From: an uncultured Sulfuricurvum sp.
GTDB lineage: Bacteria; Campylobacterota; Campylobacteria; Campylobacterales; Sulfurimonadaceae
Assembly: GCA_903844635.1 (NCBI GenBank)
Contig: CAIMUF010000014.1
Coordinates: forward strand, 1-47,479
Length of the DNA: 47,479 nucleotides
Direction of reading: 5' to 3'
Position numbers and translations under genes: made by a program. Positions 30,442 through 40,300 of the stretch are shown piece after piece. The stretch's first letter is position 1. Every line of letters begins with the position of its first letter. The notes under the pieces were generated by a model. That model was not told where the DNA came from, did no database searches, and saw only the letters and a list, made by a program, of their open reading frames with translations.

Positions 30442-31415
30442 GGAAGTTCCATACGTACGACATTCTTACCATCTGATTTTGCTCGATAAAGTGCTTTGTC
30501 GGCACGTTCAAATATACTTTCAAGCGTTTCATGAGGTAAAATCGAGGTTAAACCAAAACTACACGTTACATGAACAATCGTTTTAAAACTATTTTTATCA
30601 ATCCGACTACGAATTTGATCAGCAATTTTCATCACCGTCATAGGTTCCGAATAACGGAGTAAAATTGCAAATTCTTCCCCACCCCAACGAATAAAAATGT
30701 CTGATTTACGAATCGATTTACCTACCAACACCGCTAATTCTTTTAGAACAGAATCTCCAACATTATGACCAAAGGTATCATTGATACTTTTAAAATTATC
30801 GATATCAAATATGAGTAAAAACAATGGTACATCGTATTTATTACCTAATGATTGATGTGCTTGCAAAATTTCTTCAAACAATCGTCGATTTCCGATGCCG
30901 GTCAGTACATCCGTAGTTGCCATTTTTAACAATCCGCGCTCACCCTCACCGACTAAACCCATCAATGAGTGAATCATGTTGTACTCGTGTTTAACTAAAG
31001 GGTTCAGTTGAGCATAACATAGTGAGTGAAGATCACGCTTATCGATTACTCCTATGATTTGTTTATCTTTTTTGACAATAATTTTATTATATACAGTATC
31101 GTCAATATCGTCCAAAACATCTGAAATGCTCATTGAGGCATCATAGGTATGCAGAGGTGAAGTCATAAAATCTTTAGCAGGAAGGCCAGTATTATCAAAA
31201 TTACAAAGCGCTCTTAGTATATCTTTTTGTGTCAGGATACCTACACTAGAAGACTTTTTTGTAATAATAACAGCAGCAGCCAAAGTATTGGATGCCATAT
31301 ATTCTAAGACTTTTTGTAAAATCACGTCGCCATCAAAAAAACCGCAAACATAATTTTCATTAAACAGTGTACCGACTTGTGTGGCATGGGTAATAGGAGC
31401 TATTTCTGTAATCAT
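30438..31415 (-). CDS. CBS-domain diguanylate cyclase
   Basis: This 325-residue soluble protein has a pair of CBS domains (about 5-135; VGILTQKDILRAL and IIGVIDKRDLHSL), then a GGDEF domain with active site WGGEEFAILL near residue 255. CBS pairs bind adenine nucleotides or related ligands, so cyclic di-GMP synthesis may follow cell energy state. It lies tail to tail with nifA and probably has its own promoter in the AT-rich gap upstream (31416-31582, where nothing else is visible). Confidence 0.92.
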   Translation of the reverse strand: MITEIAPITHATQVGTLFNENYVCGFFDGDVILQKVLEYMASNTLAAAVIITKKSSSVGILTQKDILRALCNFDNTGLPAKDFMTSPLHTYDASMSISDVLDDIDDTVYNKIIVKKDKQIIGVIDKRDLHSLCYAQLNPLVKHEYNMIHSLMGLVGEGERGLLKMATTDVLTGIGNRRLFEEILQAHQSLGNKYDVPLFLLIFDIDNFKSINDTFGHNVGDSVLKELAVLVGKSIRKSDIFIRWGGEEFAILLRYSEPMTVMKIADQIRSRIDKNSFKTIVHVTCSFGLTSILPHETLESIFERADKALYRAKSDGKNVVRMELP

Positions 31416-31582
31416 TTTTCCTCATACTATTAAAAAACAATAAAAGTATAATTACGTTAATATAAATTTATTTAAGATATTGTATCATAAAATAACACAT
31501 AGTGTTAATGAAAATAATCAATGAAATAAATTTCTAATAAAACTAGTACGATTAAGAAAAAGATTCCTTAATCATTTTTTGA

Positions 31583-31795
31583 TCAATCACCTAAACGTTT
31601 AGCCACCATTTCAGAAGGGAATTTCTTTGCTGCAGGCTCGATAAACCATCTTTCACCATTGCCAAGCTCCACTTCACCACCCCATTTTTCATCCGTATCA
31701 AACTCTACTTTTACAATCGTTTCTTCCATATCTTTTTTTGCAAAATAAAAAGAAATCTCTTTTTTTGAATCAACACGTAACATTACTTTTGCCAT
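31583..31795 (-). CDS. nifT: NifT/FixU protein
   Basis: This 70-residue protein fits NifT/FixU: MAKVMLRVDSKKEISFYFAKKDMEE, then WGGEVELGNGERWFIEP, with the usual beta-rich layout and length. NifT is common in nif operons but its role is unsettled, and mutants have little phenotype. It lies downstream of the NadB-like gene, separated by 168 bases containing a palindromic repeat, and is probably the end of the nifU operon or separately transcribed. Confidence 0.9.
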   Translation of the reverse strand: MAKVMLRVDSKKEISFYFAKKDMEETIVKVEFDTDEKWGGEVELGNGERWFIEPAAKKFPSEMVAKRLGD

Positions 31796-31821
31796 AATAG
31801 CTTCCTTTTTTATTTTTGTTT

Positions 31822-31940
31822 GAGCCTTCGGCAGGACAAGTCCTTCGCCTTTGGTTCCAAATCTATCGAAGTGAGGTTACTCACCTCGATAACGATTTTC
31901 ATGTTAACACTAAGTTTCCTTCGGCAGGAAGCCCGAATAC
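31822..31940. repeat. Composite palindromic intergenic repeat, copy 3
   Basis: It contains a TATCGA...TCGATA stem with inner GTGAGGT/ACCTC pairing (31864-31891) and AAGTTTCCTTCGGCAGGAAG (31912-31931), whose reverse complement pattern CTGCCGAAG-N2-AACTTAG recurs at 7710-7730. It lies between nifT and the flavoprotein gene. Confidence 0.55.
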
Positions 31941-31963
31941 ATAAACGCCTATTAAATTCATCG

Positions 31964-33622
31964 TCACATGACGTGAAAAAACTTCCGAATCCGATATAAC
32001 CAATCCGAGGCAAGGTGCCCCTCAAAACTGATTCGTAAAAACGTCCCGCTTAAACGGCGGATAATCGTATCGACTTTGTAATCAACATCATTTGTATCAG
32101 GAAAATCTTCGCGAAAATGAACACCTCTGCTCTCTTCACGAGCCAGTGCAGACATCACCATGGCTTCGGCAACAGTGAGTGCATTTCGAAATTCGATGAT
32201 CGACAACAGTTCCACGTTATCACTTCGTTCTTTGTTGACACAAGACAAACCTGAAGACATCTTCATCAAATAATGGATATATTCCAATGCATTAGCTAGA
32301 GAGTCGTGATTGCGAAATACTCCAGCATTTTTATAGAGAATATTTCCGAGATTTCGGCGCATCGTATTGATATTAAAACGGCTTTCACCCTCTATAATAG
32401 TGTCAATATAGCGCAATTCTTTTGCTACTTGAGCATAATCAATCGGCTGAAATTTCCCTTTTTTTGCCGCTTTTGCTGCATTGATTCCGGCAATTTTCCC
32501 AAAATAAGCGCCCTCTAGTAAACTATTTCCACCCAAACGATTCGCACCGTGGACACCGCTATACGCACATTCACCACAGACAAAAATGTTATCAATGTCA
32601 CTGGAAGCATCATCACGAGACCAAATTCCTCCCATCGTGTAGTGGGCAGAGGGAGTTATAGGGAGAAGTTCCGTGACGATATCGATTCCTGCTCCATTGA
32701 GGGCATTCTTACGGGCAGAAGGGAGCTTTTTATCGATTAAGGCTTCACCCAAATGGCGAAAATCAAGAAAGACTTTATGACCCGCTAGCTGATGACGAAC
32801 GATGTCCCGTGAGAGCTTGTCTCTGGTTTGTAGTTCATCGGTAAATCGATGACCCGTTTCATCAACGATAATGGCACCCTCACCCCGTGCCGCTTCGCTG
32901 ATGAGTGTACCACTGTTGAGTAGTGTGGTCGGATGAAACTGAACAAACTCCATATTTACCAAACGCATTTTAGCGCGCAATGCAAGTGCCAGCATATCCC
33001 CGCTTGATTCTTGCGAATTGGTCGAATGTCCTCGATAAATCCCTGCATATCCACCGCCTGCAAGGACGAGTGATTTACACGCAAAAGCAATCACCTGTGA
33101 ATCACGGCGACGAAGGATCGTAATACCGGACAGCTTCTCATTAAAGGTTGCAATACTAAGCATCAGGTGATTTGAAAACATCTTCACCCCCTCTTTGCGA
33201 CATTGTGTCAAAAGAGTTTGAGTAATAGACGCTCCAGTTTTATCGGCGATGTAGCATGTACGCTTTGCTTTTGTTCCGCCAAATGGGCGTTGTGCGATCG
33301 AGCCATTTTCATCAGTATCGAACATAACACCCATTTTTTGCAACTCATCAATAATCGCTTCAGCACCCACAACCATCCCGCTAATCGCAGAAAAACGTCC
33401 TAGATTATCCGCCCCGTTTAGCGTATCAGAGACATGATCGCGACAACTGTCATGACGAGTGGTTTTAAGTACCGCATTTATTCCTCCCGATGCAACAGCT
33501 GAGTTGGAACGCAGCGGTGTACTTTTTGAAATCAGTGCGACTTTTAAACCTTCACGGCGGGCATAGAGTGCCGCGTACAAGCCCGATATTCCACTTCCTA
33601 CTACAACTACGTCATACAGCAT
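31964..33622 (-). CDS. Fumarate reductase/L-aspartate oxidase-type flavoprotein
   Basis: This 552-residue FAD protein has the N-terminal dinucleotide fold VVVVGSGISGLYAALYARREG, the SNSAVASGGINAV loop, the EFVQFHPTTL and SEAARGEGAIIVDE active-site segments, HYTMGGIW, and the helical C-terminal part with REESRGVHFREDFP. These place it with SdhA/FrdA and NadB, which oxidise or reduce dicarboxylates or aspartate. No Fe-S or membrane subunit is next to it. It overlaps the aldo/keto reductase gene by 11 bases. Its nif-linked function is unknown; NadB activity is one option. Confidence 0.82.
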   Translation of the reverse strand: MLYDVVVVGSGISGLYAALYARREGLKVALISKSTPLRSNSAVASGGINAVLKTTRHDSCRDHVSDTLNGADNLGRFSAISGMVVGAEAIIDELQKMGVMFDTDENGSIAQRPFGGTKAKRTCYIADKTGASITQTLLTQCRKEGVKMFSNHLMLSIATFNEKLSGITILRRRDSQVIAFACKSLVLAGGGYAGIYRGHSTNSQESSGDMLALALRAKMRLVNMEFVQFHPTTLLNSGTLISEAARGEGAIIVDETGHRFTDELQTRDKLSRDIVRHQLAGHKVFLDFRHLGEALIDKKLPSARKNALNGAGIDIVTELLPITPSAHYTMGGIWSRDDASSDIDNIFVCGECAYSGVHGANRLGGNSLLEGAYFGKIAGINAAKAAKKGKFQPIDYAQVAKELRYIDTIIEGESRFNINTMRRNLGNILYKNAGVFRNHDSLANALEYIHYLMKMSSGLSCVNKERSDNVELLSIIEFRNALTVAEAMVMSALAREESRGVHFREDFPDTNDVDYKVDTIIRRLSGTFLRISFEGHLASDWLYRIRKFFHVM

Positions 33623-34733
33623 AGGATTCTCGGATCAGACTCGACATGGCCTCACTAGATGCATTGGGTACATACGCCAAAATCGTATTATCAAGGACAT
33701 GGGCAGGAGTAACCGCACCAAAAATTGCCGTAATGGCTCCTGCACTTCGGGCAAACTGTAACGCACTTGCTACATCCGTAAGCTCTACTGTATTCATAAG
33801 TTCCCCAATCTTAGGGCTAAACGGGCGTTTGAAGAGATTTTTTTGTAATAGCGGAGATGAGCCTAAATAACTCAAACCATATCCTGAACAGGCATCCATA
33901 AGAGAATAATACAGCCCGTCTTCACCCTGCTGATTAGCGTAACTGTACGCATGGGGTTTCGCCATATTAAACGGACTTTGGAGATATTTAAATCCATGAT
34001 TCACACCTCCGACACGTCGTGCAATGCTCATCACTTTGCTAAGAGAAATGTATTCCATATGCTCCTCTTCGTACAAAAATCCATTCCATGCTGCGATACC
34101 GTAAGCAACGATTTTTCCCTCTTTACGCAAGGTTTCAAATAGTTCAAATGCCGCTTCAATCCGATCATAGAACTCTTCCTGTTCAACATATCCGAGTTGA
34201 GTTTCGGGATTGTGAAGAAAAAAAATATCGATGGTATCAAGTGAAAGATTTTTCAACGATTGCTCACAGCTCCAACGCAAATACGCTGGAGTCATGCAGT
34301 GCTGATCGATGACAATATCTTCTTTCGTTGCCAATTTTGGTTCAATCATATTTTCTTGAATCCAACCATACGGATTGTCAGGAAAGGGGAAATCCAGTGG
34401 TATAAAGCCCCCTTTTGAGGCAATAATCACCTCTTCACGCTTTATCTCACCTGCATCCATCATCTCCTGCAGCGCTTCACCGATTTCTCGCTCACTCATC
34501 TGATAGCGGTAATTAATCGCCGTATCGATGAAATGAATACCATTCCGAAGTGCTGTTTTAATCGCGTCACCGTAGTTAATAATGTAATTTTCTTCTTTGT
34601 ATGGCTCCGGTTTATAGGTTCCAATCCCAAGCGAAGGGAAAAAGAGTTCTCCGTTAAAGCGGTAAAAATCTTTTGAATATGACCCAAATTTTTTGAGATA
34701 CCCAAATGTCCCTTGTTTAGTTGCATGCTTCAT
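33612..34733 (-). CDS. Aldo/keto reductase
   Basis: This protein of about 373 residues (from ATG 34733; 34760 is also open but lies in a repeat) has an aldo/keto reductase barrel: GIGTYKP start, HFIDTAINYRYQMSEREIGEAL with the catalytic Asp-Tyr, KGGFIPLD with Lys, and YLRWSCEQSLKNLSLDTIDIFFLHNPE with His. NADPH-dependent carbonyl reduction is expected; the substrate is unknown. It lies between nifU and the flavoprotein gene, overlapping the latter, so these form one unit downstream of the nifU promoter. Confidence 0.85.
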   Translation of the reverse strand: MKHATKQGTFGYLKKFGSYSKDFYRFNGELFFPSLGIGTYKPEPYKEENYIINYGDAIKTALRNGIHFIDTAINYRYQMSEREIGEALQEMMDAGEIKREEVIIASKGGFIPLDFPFPDNPYGWIQENMIEPKLATKEDIVIDQHCMTPAYLRWSCEQSLKNLSLDTIDIFFLHNPETQLGYVEQEEFYDRIEAAFELFETLRKEGKIVAYGIAAWNGFLYEEEHMEYISLSKVMSIARRVGGVNHGFKYLQSPFNMAKPHAYSYANQQGEDGLYYSLMDACSGYGLSYLGSSPLLQKNLFKRPFSPKIGELMNTVELTDVASALQFARSAGAITAIFGAVTPAHVLDNTILAYVPNASSEAMSSLIRESYAV

Positions 34734-34740
34734 GCAGAAC

Positions 34741-34795
34741 GCCCCATGAGCAAAGCCCATAGGGCTACGCTCGCCGCTATGGCACTAAATGGGGC
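34741..34795. repeat. Composite palindromic intergenic repeat, copy 4
   Basis: The outer pair GCCCCA (34741) and TGGGGC (34790-34795) encloses AGCCCATAGGGCT and, on the minus strand, AGCGGCGAGCGTAGCC. This matches copies 1 and 5. It lies between nifU and the aldo/keto reductase gene. Confidence 0.6.
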
Positions 34796-34814
34796 AGAGG
34801 TCATTAGTATCATC

Positions 34815-35792
34815 TTAGACGACCATCACTCGTAAGTTTGACTTGAGTTTAAAGTTCAACATATCCTGCATTCCGGCAAGTGTCGTCGTCGTGTTCATTG
34901 AACAGCTCATACACTCACCCTTATACTGGATATAAAGCTCATGGCCGTTTTCAACTTCTTTGAGATCGATTACTTCGACATCCCCGTGATCGGCTTTAAG
35001 TGTTGGACGAATGTACTCTTCGAGAATTGATTCGATGCTACGGAGTTTTTGAACCAAACTCATCGCATTGAAATTACCGTCCCCTTTTGCCTCTTTGATC
35101 TTCTTGCTGATTGCTTCTTTGGTAAGCTCACCTTGGATTTCTGCAAGCATATCTACGAGATAAACATCTTTTTTCTCATGACCGCCCGGCTTGATACACG
35201 ATTTACAAAAGCCGCCTGCTTTGGTATAGTCGGTTATGGCTTCGATGGAGTCAAGTTTGTTGAGTTTAATCACCTCTTTGAGGGTATCGAGACTCACACG
35301 AGCACATTCGCAGACGATAAACTCCGTCTCGAACTCTGACATATCCACCCCTTTATAGATGGACGCCGCTTTTTTAATAACGTCATACGCCATAACGGAA
35401 CAGTGCATTTTTTGCCCCGGAACAGCTGGAATATCTTCCTCGTCACGAAGTGCTTTTTCCACATCGATGTTGGTAATCTTCAATGCCTCATCTACTGTTT
35501 TATCCATACACAGTTCAGCCATCATATCGGAGCTTGCGATCGCAGTTCCGCATCCGAAACTTTTAAAACGGCTTTTGATTATAACATCGTTTTTAGGATC
35601 AATCATCCAGTACAACCGTACGGCATCTCCACAGCTCTCCGCACCGAAATCAGCGATAATAAGTTGCTTTTGAGCCGCATCTGCCTCTTCTTGAGTGATC
35701 TCTCCCATATTGATAGGATCGTTCATACGTCGTTGAACCTCGAGTGAATACTCTTCCCATAATGCTCCGCCGATTAATGTGTCTCGTGCCAT
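34815..35792 (-). CDS. nifU: NifU Fe-S cluster scaffold
   Basis: This 325-residue protein starting at ATG 35792 (AAGGAG, spacing 6) has the full NifU order: an IscU-like N-domain (about 1-150; FKSFGCGTAIASSDMMAEL and MHCSVMAYD), a BFD-like [2Fe-2S] domain (about 165-215; VCECARVS, then GGFCKSCI) and a C-terminal NifU domain (about 245-325; GECMSCSMNTTTTLAGMQ). It assembles clusters for nitrogenase with NifS. A strong sigma54-type site lies 37 bases upstream. Downstream are the aldo/keto reductase and flavoprotein genes. Confidence 0.95.
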   Translation of the reverse strand: MARDTLIGGALWEEYSLEVQRRMNDPINMGEITQEEADAAQKQLIIADFGAESCGDAVRLYWMIDPKNDVIIKSRFKSFGCGTAIASSDMMAELCMDKTVDEALKITNIDVEKALRDEEDIPAVPGQKMHCSVMAYDVIKKAASIYKGVDMSEFETEFIVCECARVSLDTLKEVIKLNKLDSIEAITDYTKAGGFCKSCIKPGGHEKKDVYLVDMLAEIQGELTKEAISKKIKEAKGDGNFNAMSLVQKLRSIESILEEYIRPTLKADHGDVEVIDLKEVENGHELYIQYKGECMSCSMNTTTTLAGMQDMLNFKLKSNLRVMVV

Positions 35793-35828
35793 TGATTGCT
35801 CCTTGATGGATGATATTATCCGAGACAT

Positions 35829-35844
35829 TGCAAATGACGTTCTA
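35829..35844 (-). promoter_or_regulatory. Sigma54-type promoter of nifU
   Basis: Read on the minus strand the site is TAGAACGTCATTTGCA, with AG-N10-GC spacing. It lies 37 bases before the ATG and is the clearest of the set. Confidence 0.75.
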
Positions 35845-35878
35845 GTTAAAAATAGACATTTTTGTCATTCATGTAGTT

Positions 35879-35894
35879 AGGAATAAAATATGCA
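35879..35894 (+). promoter_or_regulatory. Possible sigma54-type promoter of the PII gene
   Basis: AGGAATAAAATATGCA has the GG-N10-GC spacing, but the -12 region is ATGCA rather than TTGCA. It lies 122 bases before the PII ATG, with repeat copy 5 in the leader. Confidence 0.4.
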
Positions 35895-35921
35895 GTAGTA
35901 GATTTGTTAGAATAATATTCT

Positions 35922-35990
35922 GCCCCACATGGGGCTAACTTCAGTGCCCTAGTGGCTAGCGTAGCTGATCGGGACGCGTTCCGATTGGCG
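35922..35990. repeat. Composite palindromic intergenic repeat, copy 5
   Basis: GCCCC-ACAT-GGGGC (35922-35935) is followed by CTAGTGGCTAGCGTAGC and TCGGGACGCGTTCCGA. The last is nearly the reverse complement of 7674-7689. It occupies the leader of the PII-type gene. Confidence 0.6.
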
Positions 35991-36016
35991 TTTTAATCAA
36001 ATAAAAAGGATTTATT

Positions 36017-36412
36017 ATGTTTCAAATTACCGCTGTATTTAACCGTCACTGCCTTAACGATGTTTTACGAGAACTTTTCGATAACGAAATCGAAGGGGTC
36101 ACGGTTATGGATGTCATCGGAAAAGGATCATTAGGGATTGCAGAAAAAAATAACGCACCTGACTTATTCCCAAAAGTAATGCTTCTGATTGTTGTTTCGG
36201 ATGAGGCACATAAAGCAACGGCGATGGAATGTATTCGAGCACACACTCAAGACTTAGGACACGGTGCCGGTAAAATGTGGGTAACACCTGTTGTAGAAGT
36301 TGAACGTATCCGAACAGGAGAAAAAGACGAGACCGCACTCGCACAACCAGCACCTCGCGCTACGGCTAAAACCAATACATTCTATACAGCTGTTGATACG
36401 CCATCGAGTTAA
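36017..36412 (+). CDS. Atypical PII-family signalling protein
   Basis: This 131-residue protein follows the PII fold (FQITAVFNRHCLNDVLRELFDNEIEGVTVMDVIGKG, PKVMLLIVVSDEAH, GKMWVTPVVEVERIRTGEKDETAL), but the T-loop is shortened and lacks the Tyr uridylylated in GlnB. The B-loop reads LGHGAGKM. A C-terminal extension (AQPAPRATAKTNTFYTAV) replaces the normal tail. PII proteins sense ATP/ADP and 2-oxoglutarate. Lying between nifU and signalling genes, it might adjust NifA, ammonium transport or nitrogenase. Its last 39 bases are duplicated at 42278-42317. Confidence 0.8.
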   Translation: MFQITAVFNRHCLNDVLRELFDNEIEGVTVMDVIGKGSLGIAEKNNAPDLFPKVMLLIVVSDEAHKATAMECIRAHTQDLGHGAGKMWVTPVVEVERIRTGEKDETALAQPAPRATAKTNTFYTAVDTPSS

Positions 36413-36413
36413 G
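36374..36413 (+). repeat. 40-bp direct repeat, left copy (end of PII gene)
   Basis: This repeat matches 42278-42317 at 39 of 40 positions; the only difference is C at 36390 versus A at 42294. It starts AATACATTCTATACAG and ends CCATCGAGTTAAG, including the PII stop codon. It bounds a 5.9-kb block of signalling genes. Confidence 0.9.
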
Positions 36414-36469
36414 TTAACTCTCCAATCAAAGTAATGTAGTACCTCTCGGTACTATCACTCTTATAAAAG

Positions 36470-37234
36470 CTATCTTGACCTTTTTTGTTGATACATAGCT
36501 TTATCGGCTTCTGATATTATATCTTCAACCTTAGAATCATTCGTAAAAATAACTGCTCCATACGAAAACGTAATTTTAAAATTATACTTCTCAGACTTAA
36601 AGGAAATTTTTTTCCAATAATCAAGCATTCTTTCCATTTTTATTTCAATCTCAGCGAGGGCTTGACTATTATCAAAAATAAGTAAAAATTCATCTCCTCC
36701 ATAACGAACCACTCGTCCACCACTCTCTTTGAGTTTTAAAGCAACATGAGCAAGTACTTTGTCTCCAACTAAATGACCATAGGTATCATTGATTTCTTTA
36801 AATCGGTTAAGATCTATTAAAACAAGTATCCCTTCACCTCGAAGATGAAGATGATCGTGATCTGCTAAATACGTATCATCAAACCATTTGCGGTTATAGC
36901 TTTTAGTAAGTGGATCTTCATATACCATTTTTTGAAGCGCATAAATTTCGTCACGAAGTTTTTGGGTTTCTACTATAACCTCTTGTAGCCGTTGCATGTT
37001 ATTGTCATTCATCGCAACAAGGGCCTGATCACTAAGCTCGCAAATCAGTACAATATGTCGTATCATCTTCTCGTCGAGCATCTCTTTTGCAAAAATATCT
37101 TCGACTCGAAGCTCCATGTTATGCTGTTTTGCAATATCTGCATATATTTTTCCATATTCCACAGGAAAAACTATAGGTATTGACGCAATGGCTTGTTTTG
37201 TGACATCTGTGATTGTACGATGAACGTTATGCAT
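36470..37234 (-). CDS. Soluble diguanylate cyclase
   Basis: The first ~95 residues of this 254-residue protein are helical and unrecognised, with a coiled-coil linker (MQRLQEVIVETQKLRDEIYALQKM). The rest is a GGDEF domain with YGGDEFLLIF near residue 182. It makes cyclic di-GMP; no membrane helices are present. It lies inside the block bounded by 40-bp repeats, next to the large PAS-GGDEF-EAL gene in the same orientation. Confidence 0.9.
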   Translation of the reverse strand: MHNVHRTITDVTKQAIASIPIVFPVEYGKIYADIAKQHNMELRVEDIFAKEMLDEKMIRHIVLICELSDQALVAMNDNNMQRLQEVIVETQKLRDEIYALQKMVYEDPLTKSYNRKWFDDTYLADHDHLHLRGEGILVLIDLNRFKEINDTYGHLVGDKVLAHVALKLKESGGRVVRYGGDEFLLIFDNSQALAEIEIKMERMLDYWKKISFKSEKYNFKITFSYGAVIFTNDSKVEDIISEADKAMYQQKRSR

Positions 37235-37346
37235 AGTACATCATCTTAGCAAGTAATAAATTATTGTTCATACGTAAACTTTCTATTTAAATCGCTCTTG
37301 GAAACGATGCATGTATCATCTAGAAACGTTAATTCTGATCTTGTCA

Positions 37347-40300
37347 TTAAGATTCCTTTATTGGATTGGTTTTATAGAATACTTCAAACTCATCCGCCGG
37401 AATTGGACGCGAAATGAGGTACCCTTGAATATAATCACATCCGATACTCATGAGATACTCTCGTTGAGCTACCGTTTCTACCCCTTCAGCAATCACTTGA
37501 ATTTCCAGCTTATGGGCCATTGCCACAATTGCTTCACATAAAATCTTATCATTTCTGTCGGTTTCAAGATTTTGAACAAAAGCTCGGTCGATTTTTAAGT
37601 AATCAATATCAAACTTCTTCAAATACGAAAGGGATGAATACCCCGTTCCAAAATCATCCAGAGCGATCGCTATCCCTTGCTTCTCAAGTTCCAAAAGCTT
37701 ATGTTTTATGAAGAGAGTATTTTCCATCAAGATCCCTTCGGTAATCTCAACGATAATTCCATCGTTTGATACCCCTAAATCACTCATTATCTCAATAAGC
37801 ACAGAGCCTTCATGGTCCTCACATCGAAACTGCACAGGGGACTTGTTAACAGAGATTTGAAATTTAGGGTTAAGCATTTCTCTCCACTGTTTGACTTGAT
37901 TTACGGCTTGCTGAAAAACCGATAACCCAATATCATTAATCAATCCGGTCTCTTCAGCCAACGCAATAAAATCAAGAGGGCTGACAAGCGATCCGTCCTC
38001 CTTTTCCCAGCGAACAAGCGCTTCGGCTTTATAGATCAAACCGGTAGAAAGCTCCATAATTGGTTGATAATATACTTTAAACTGATTTTTACTGATTGCA
38101 TCTCTCATTTCATGGATCATGAGTGTCCTCTTGCTTAGAGACTCTTGCATGGACGGCGTAAAATAGTGATATCGGTTTCGTCCGTCATTTTTAGCGGCAT
38201 ACATTGCCTGATCTGCATTTTTTAGCAATATTTCTGAGGTATTTCCATCGGAGGGGGCAATAGTGATTCCGATACTTGCAGAAATGAAAAGTGTTTCATG
38301 GTCAATGTAAAAAGGCAATGAAAGCTCATGTAAAATTTTTGATGCAATTTCATTTACACTGTCCAGAGAATCTATATTATTTAAGATGATTGTAAATTCA
38401 TCTCCACCTAAACGAGATACGACATCACTTTTCCGAACACAGCTAATAAGTCTTTTTGCAGCGGTTTGTAGAAGGATATCTCCTTTATCGTGCCCAAGAG
38501 TGTCATTAATTTCCTTAAAATGGTCCAGATCCAAATACATCAGAACAACAGTGGACTCATTACGCTCTATCGATTGAAGTTCTTTTTCTAAACGATACAT
38601 AAACATACTTCGATTGGATAATCCGGTTAATGCGTCAAAATTTGCCTGATACCAAATTTGTTGTTTTGCTTCTTTTTGGTCAGAAATATCAGAAAAAATT
38701 GCGATACGGCGGTAGGGCATATTATTATTATCATATACGGTTCGAATAGAGAGCCATTTTGAAAAAACCATTCCGTCTTTATCACGGTCAATAATTTCAC
38801 CGTTCCATTCCCCATTGGTTGAGAGTACTTGCCACAATTGTCGATAAAACTCATCGGATTGCTGTCCGGAATTGAGTATATTCGTTGATTTTCCTTTGAT
38901 CTCCCCGAGTATATATCCCGTCATGGAGCTAAATGCCGGATTGATGCTAATAATAATAGAATTTTGATCCGTGATAACAATAGGATCCGAACTGTGCTCA
39001 TAGACCAACGCGGATAATTGAGTTTTTGCCTGGTCGATTAAATCTTGAGTAACATTTCGAGCTGAGCAATAGATCCACCGTTTATGTTTCGACTCAATGA
39101 GCGTTACAAGGATCTCAGCATCATAGATGATGCCATCACGTCGTTTATGCTTTGAATGAATTATGATACTTTTGTCTGAAAGTTCTTGTATCCCTTCCAT
39201 GAGTTCTTTTTGGCTGACTTGACAATCCCATTGAGTAACATGCATACCAATCATTTCATGACGTCTGTATCCTAACATTTTACAAAAGGTATCACTCACT
39301 TGAACAACAACCCCTTTTTCATCCAAAATATGGACTCCATCCCCCGATAACGTTAAAAATATTTCGTTCTTATGACTTTCGTGCGCGAGTCTTTGGCGTA
39401 ATGCTATTTCAACGGACAACCCAATTAAAAGCAATCCACTTAAAAGACCGATAATCCAAATAAAGTAAGCATATTCATGGTAAATATCATCCAGCGTGAC
39501 AGGTAGAGGTTTATCATAAGGGGGAAGTCGAAGGGCTTGAAATATTTCGTGAATATTGCGGTATTCCAAAGGTGCCGTCCAGCTAATATCCCCCTCTTTA
39601 AATGTCCGATGAGGGAGATGCTGAAGCAATGCTATGACGACTTCATTTGTCAGAACTTTTGGGGTATTGGGCATTCGAGATATAGGCCATTCGGGGCAAA
39701 GTGTCGTAGAGAGCAAATAAGGAAAACCTTCTACTTTTTGAGGATGAAGAATTTTGAGCGTATGTAAATCAATCTTTCCTTTAGCTGCCATGTGTTCCAA
39801 TACATCGGTTCGCACAAATCCCACATCCGCCGTTCCATTCAGCACTTCTTTAACTGCATTCGCATGAGGCATACCGGTAAAATGTAGCTTTAAATCATTT
39901 GGTGTTATATCATGATGAACGAGTTCAAACATCTGGGCGGCATATCCACCCAAGGACTCATTGTCGACCGTCGCAACAGATTTTCCTTTCAGGTCGTCTA
40001 GTGTTTGAATATCAGCTCTATTTGCCTTGGTAAAAATCACCCCGCCAAAACGATCAAGCCATTGACCGTTTTTATACTGTAACATCGTTGCGATGCGGGA
40101 GATATGGTATTCTTTTTCAAGATAAACATAATGACCTGAATTGGTTATGACAAAATCGAGTGTATGATTTTTAACGGCTTCATTCATTTCCGGATAGGTG
40201 AGCGGAAGAATCGTAAAGGTGTATTCAGGTTCCATTTGATTCAAGTACGTAGCAGTTGCAGCCCATTCTTTTGTTGTTTCAGCTTTAGAAAGAAAAGCGA

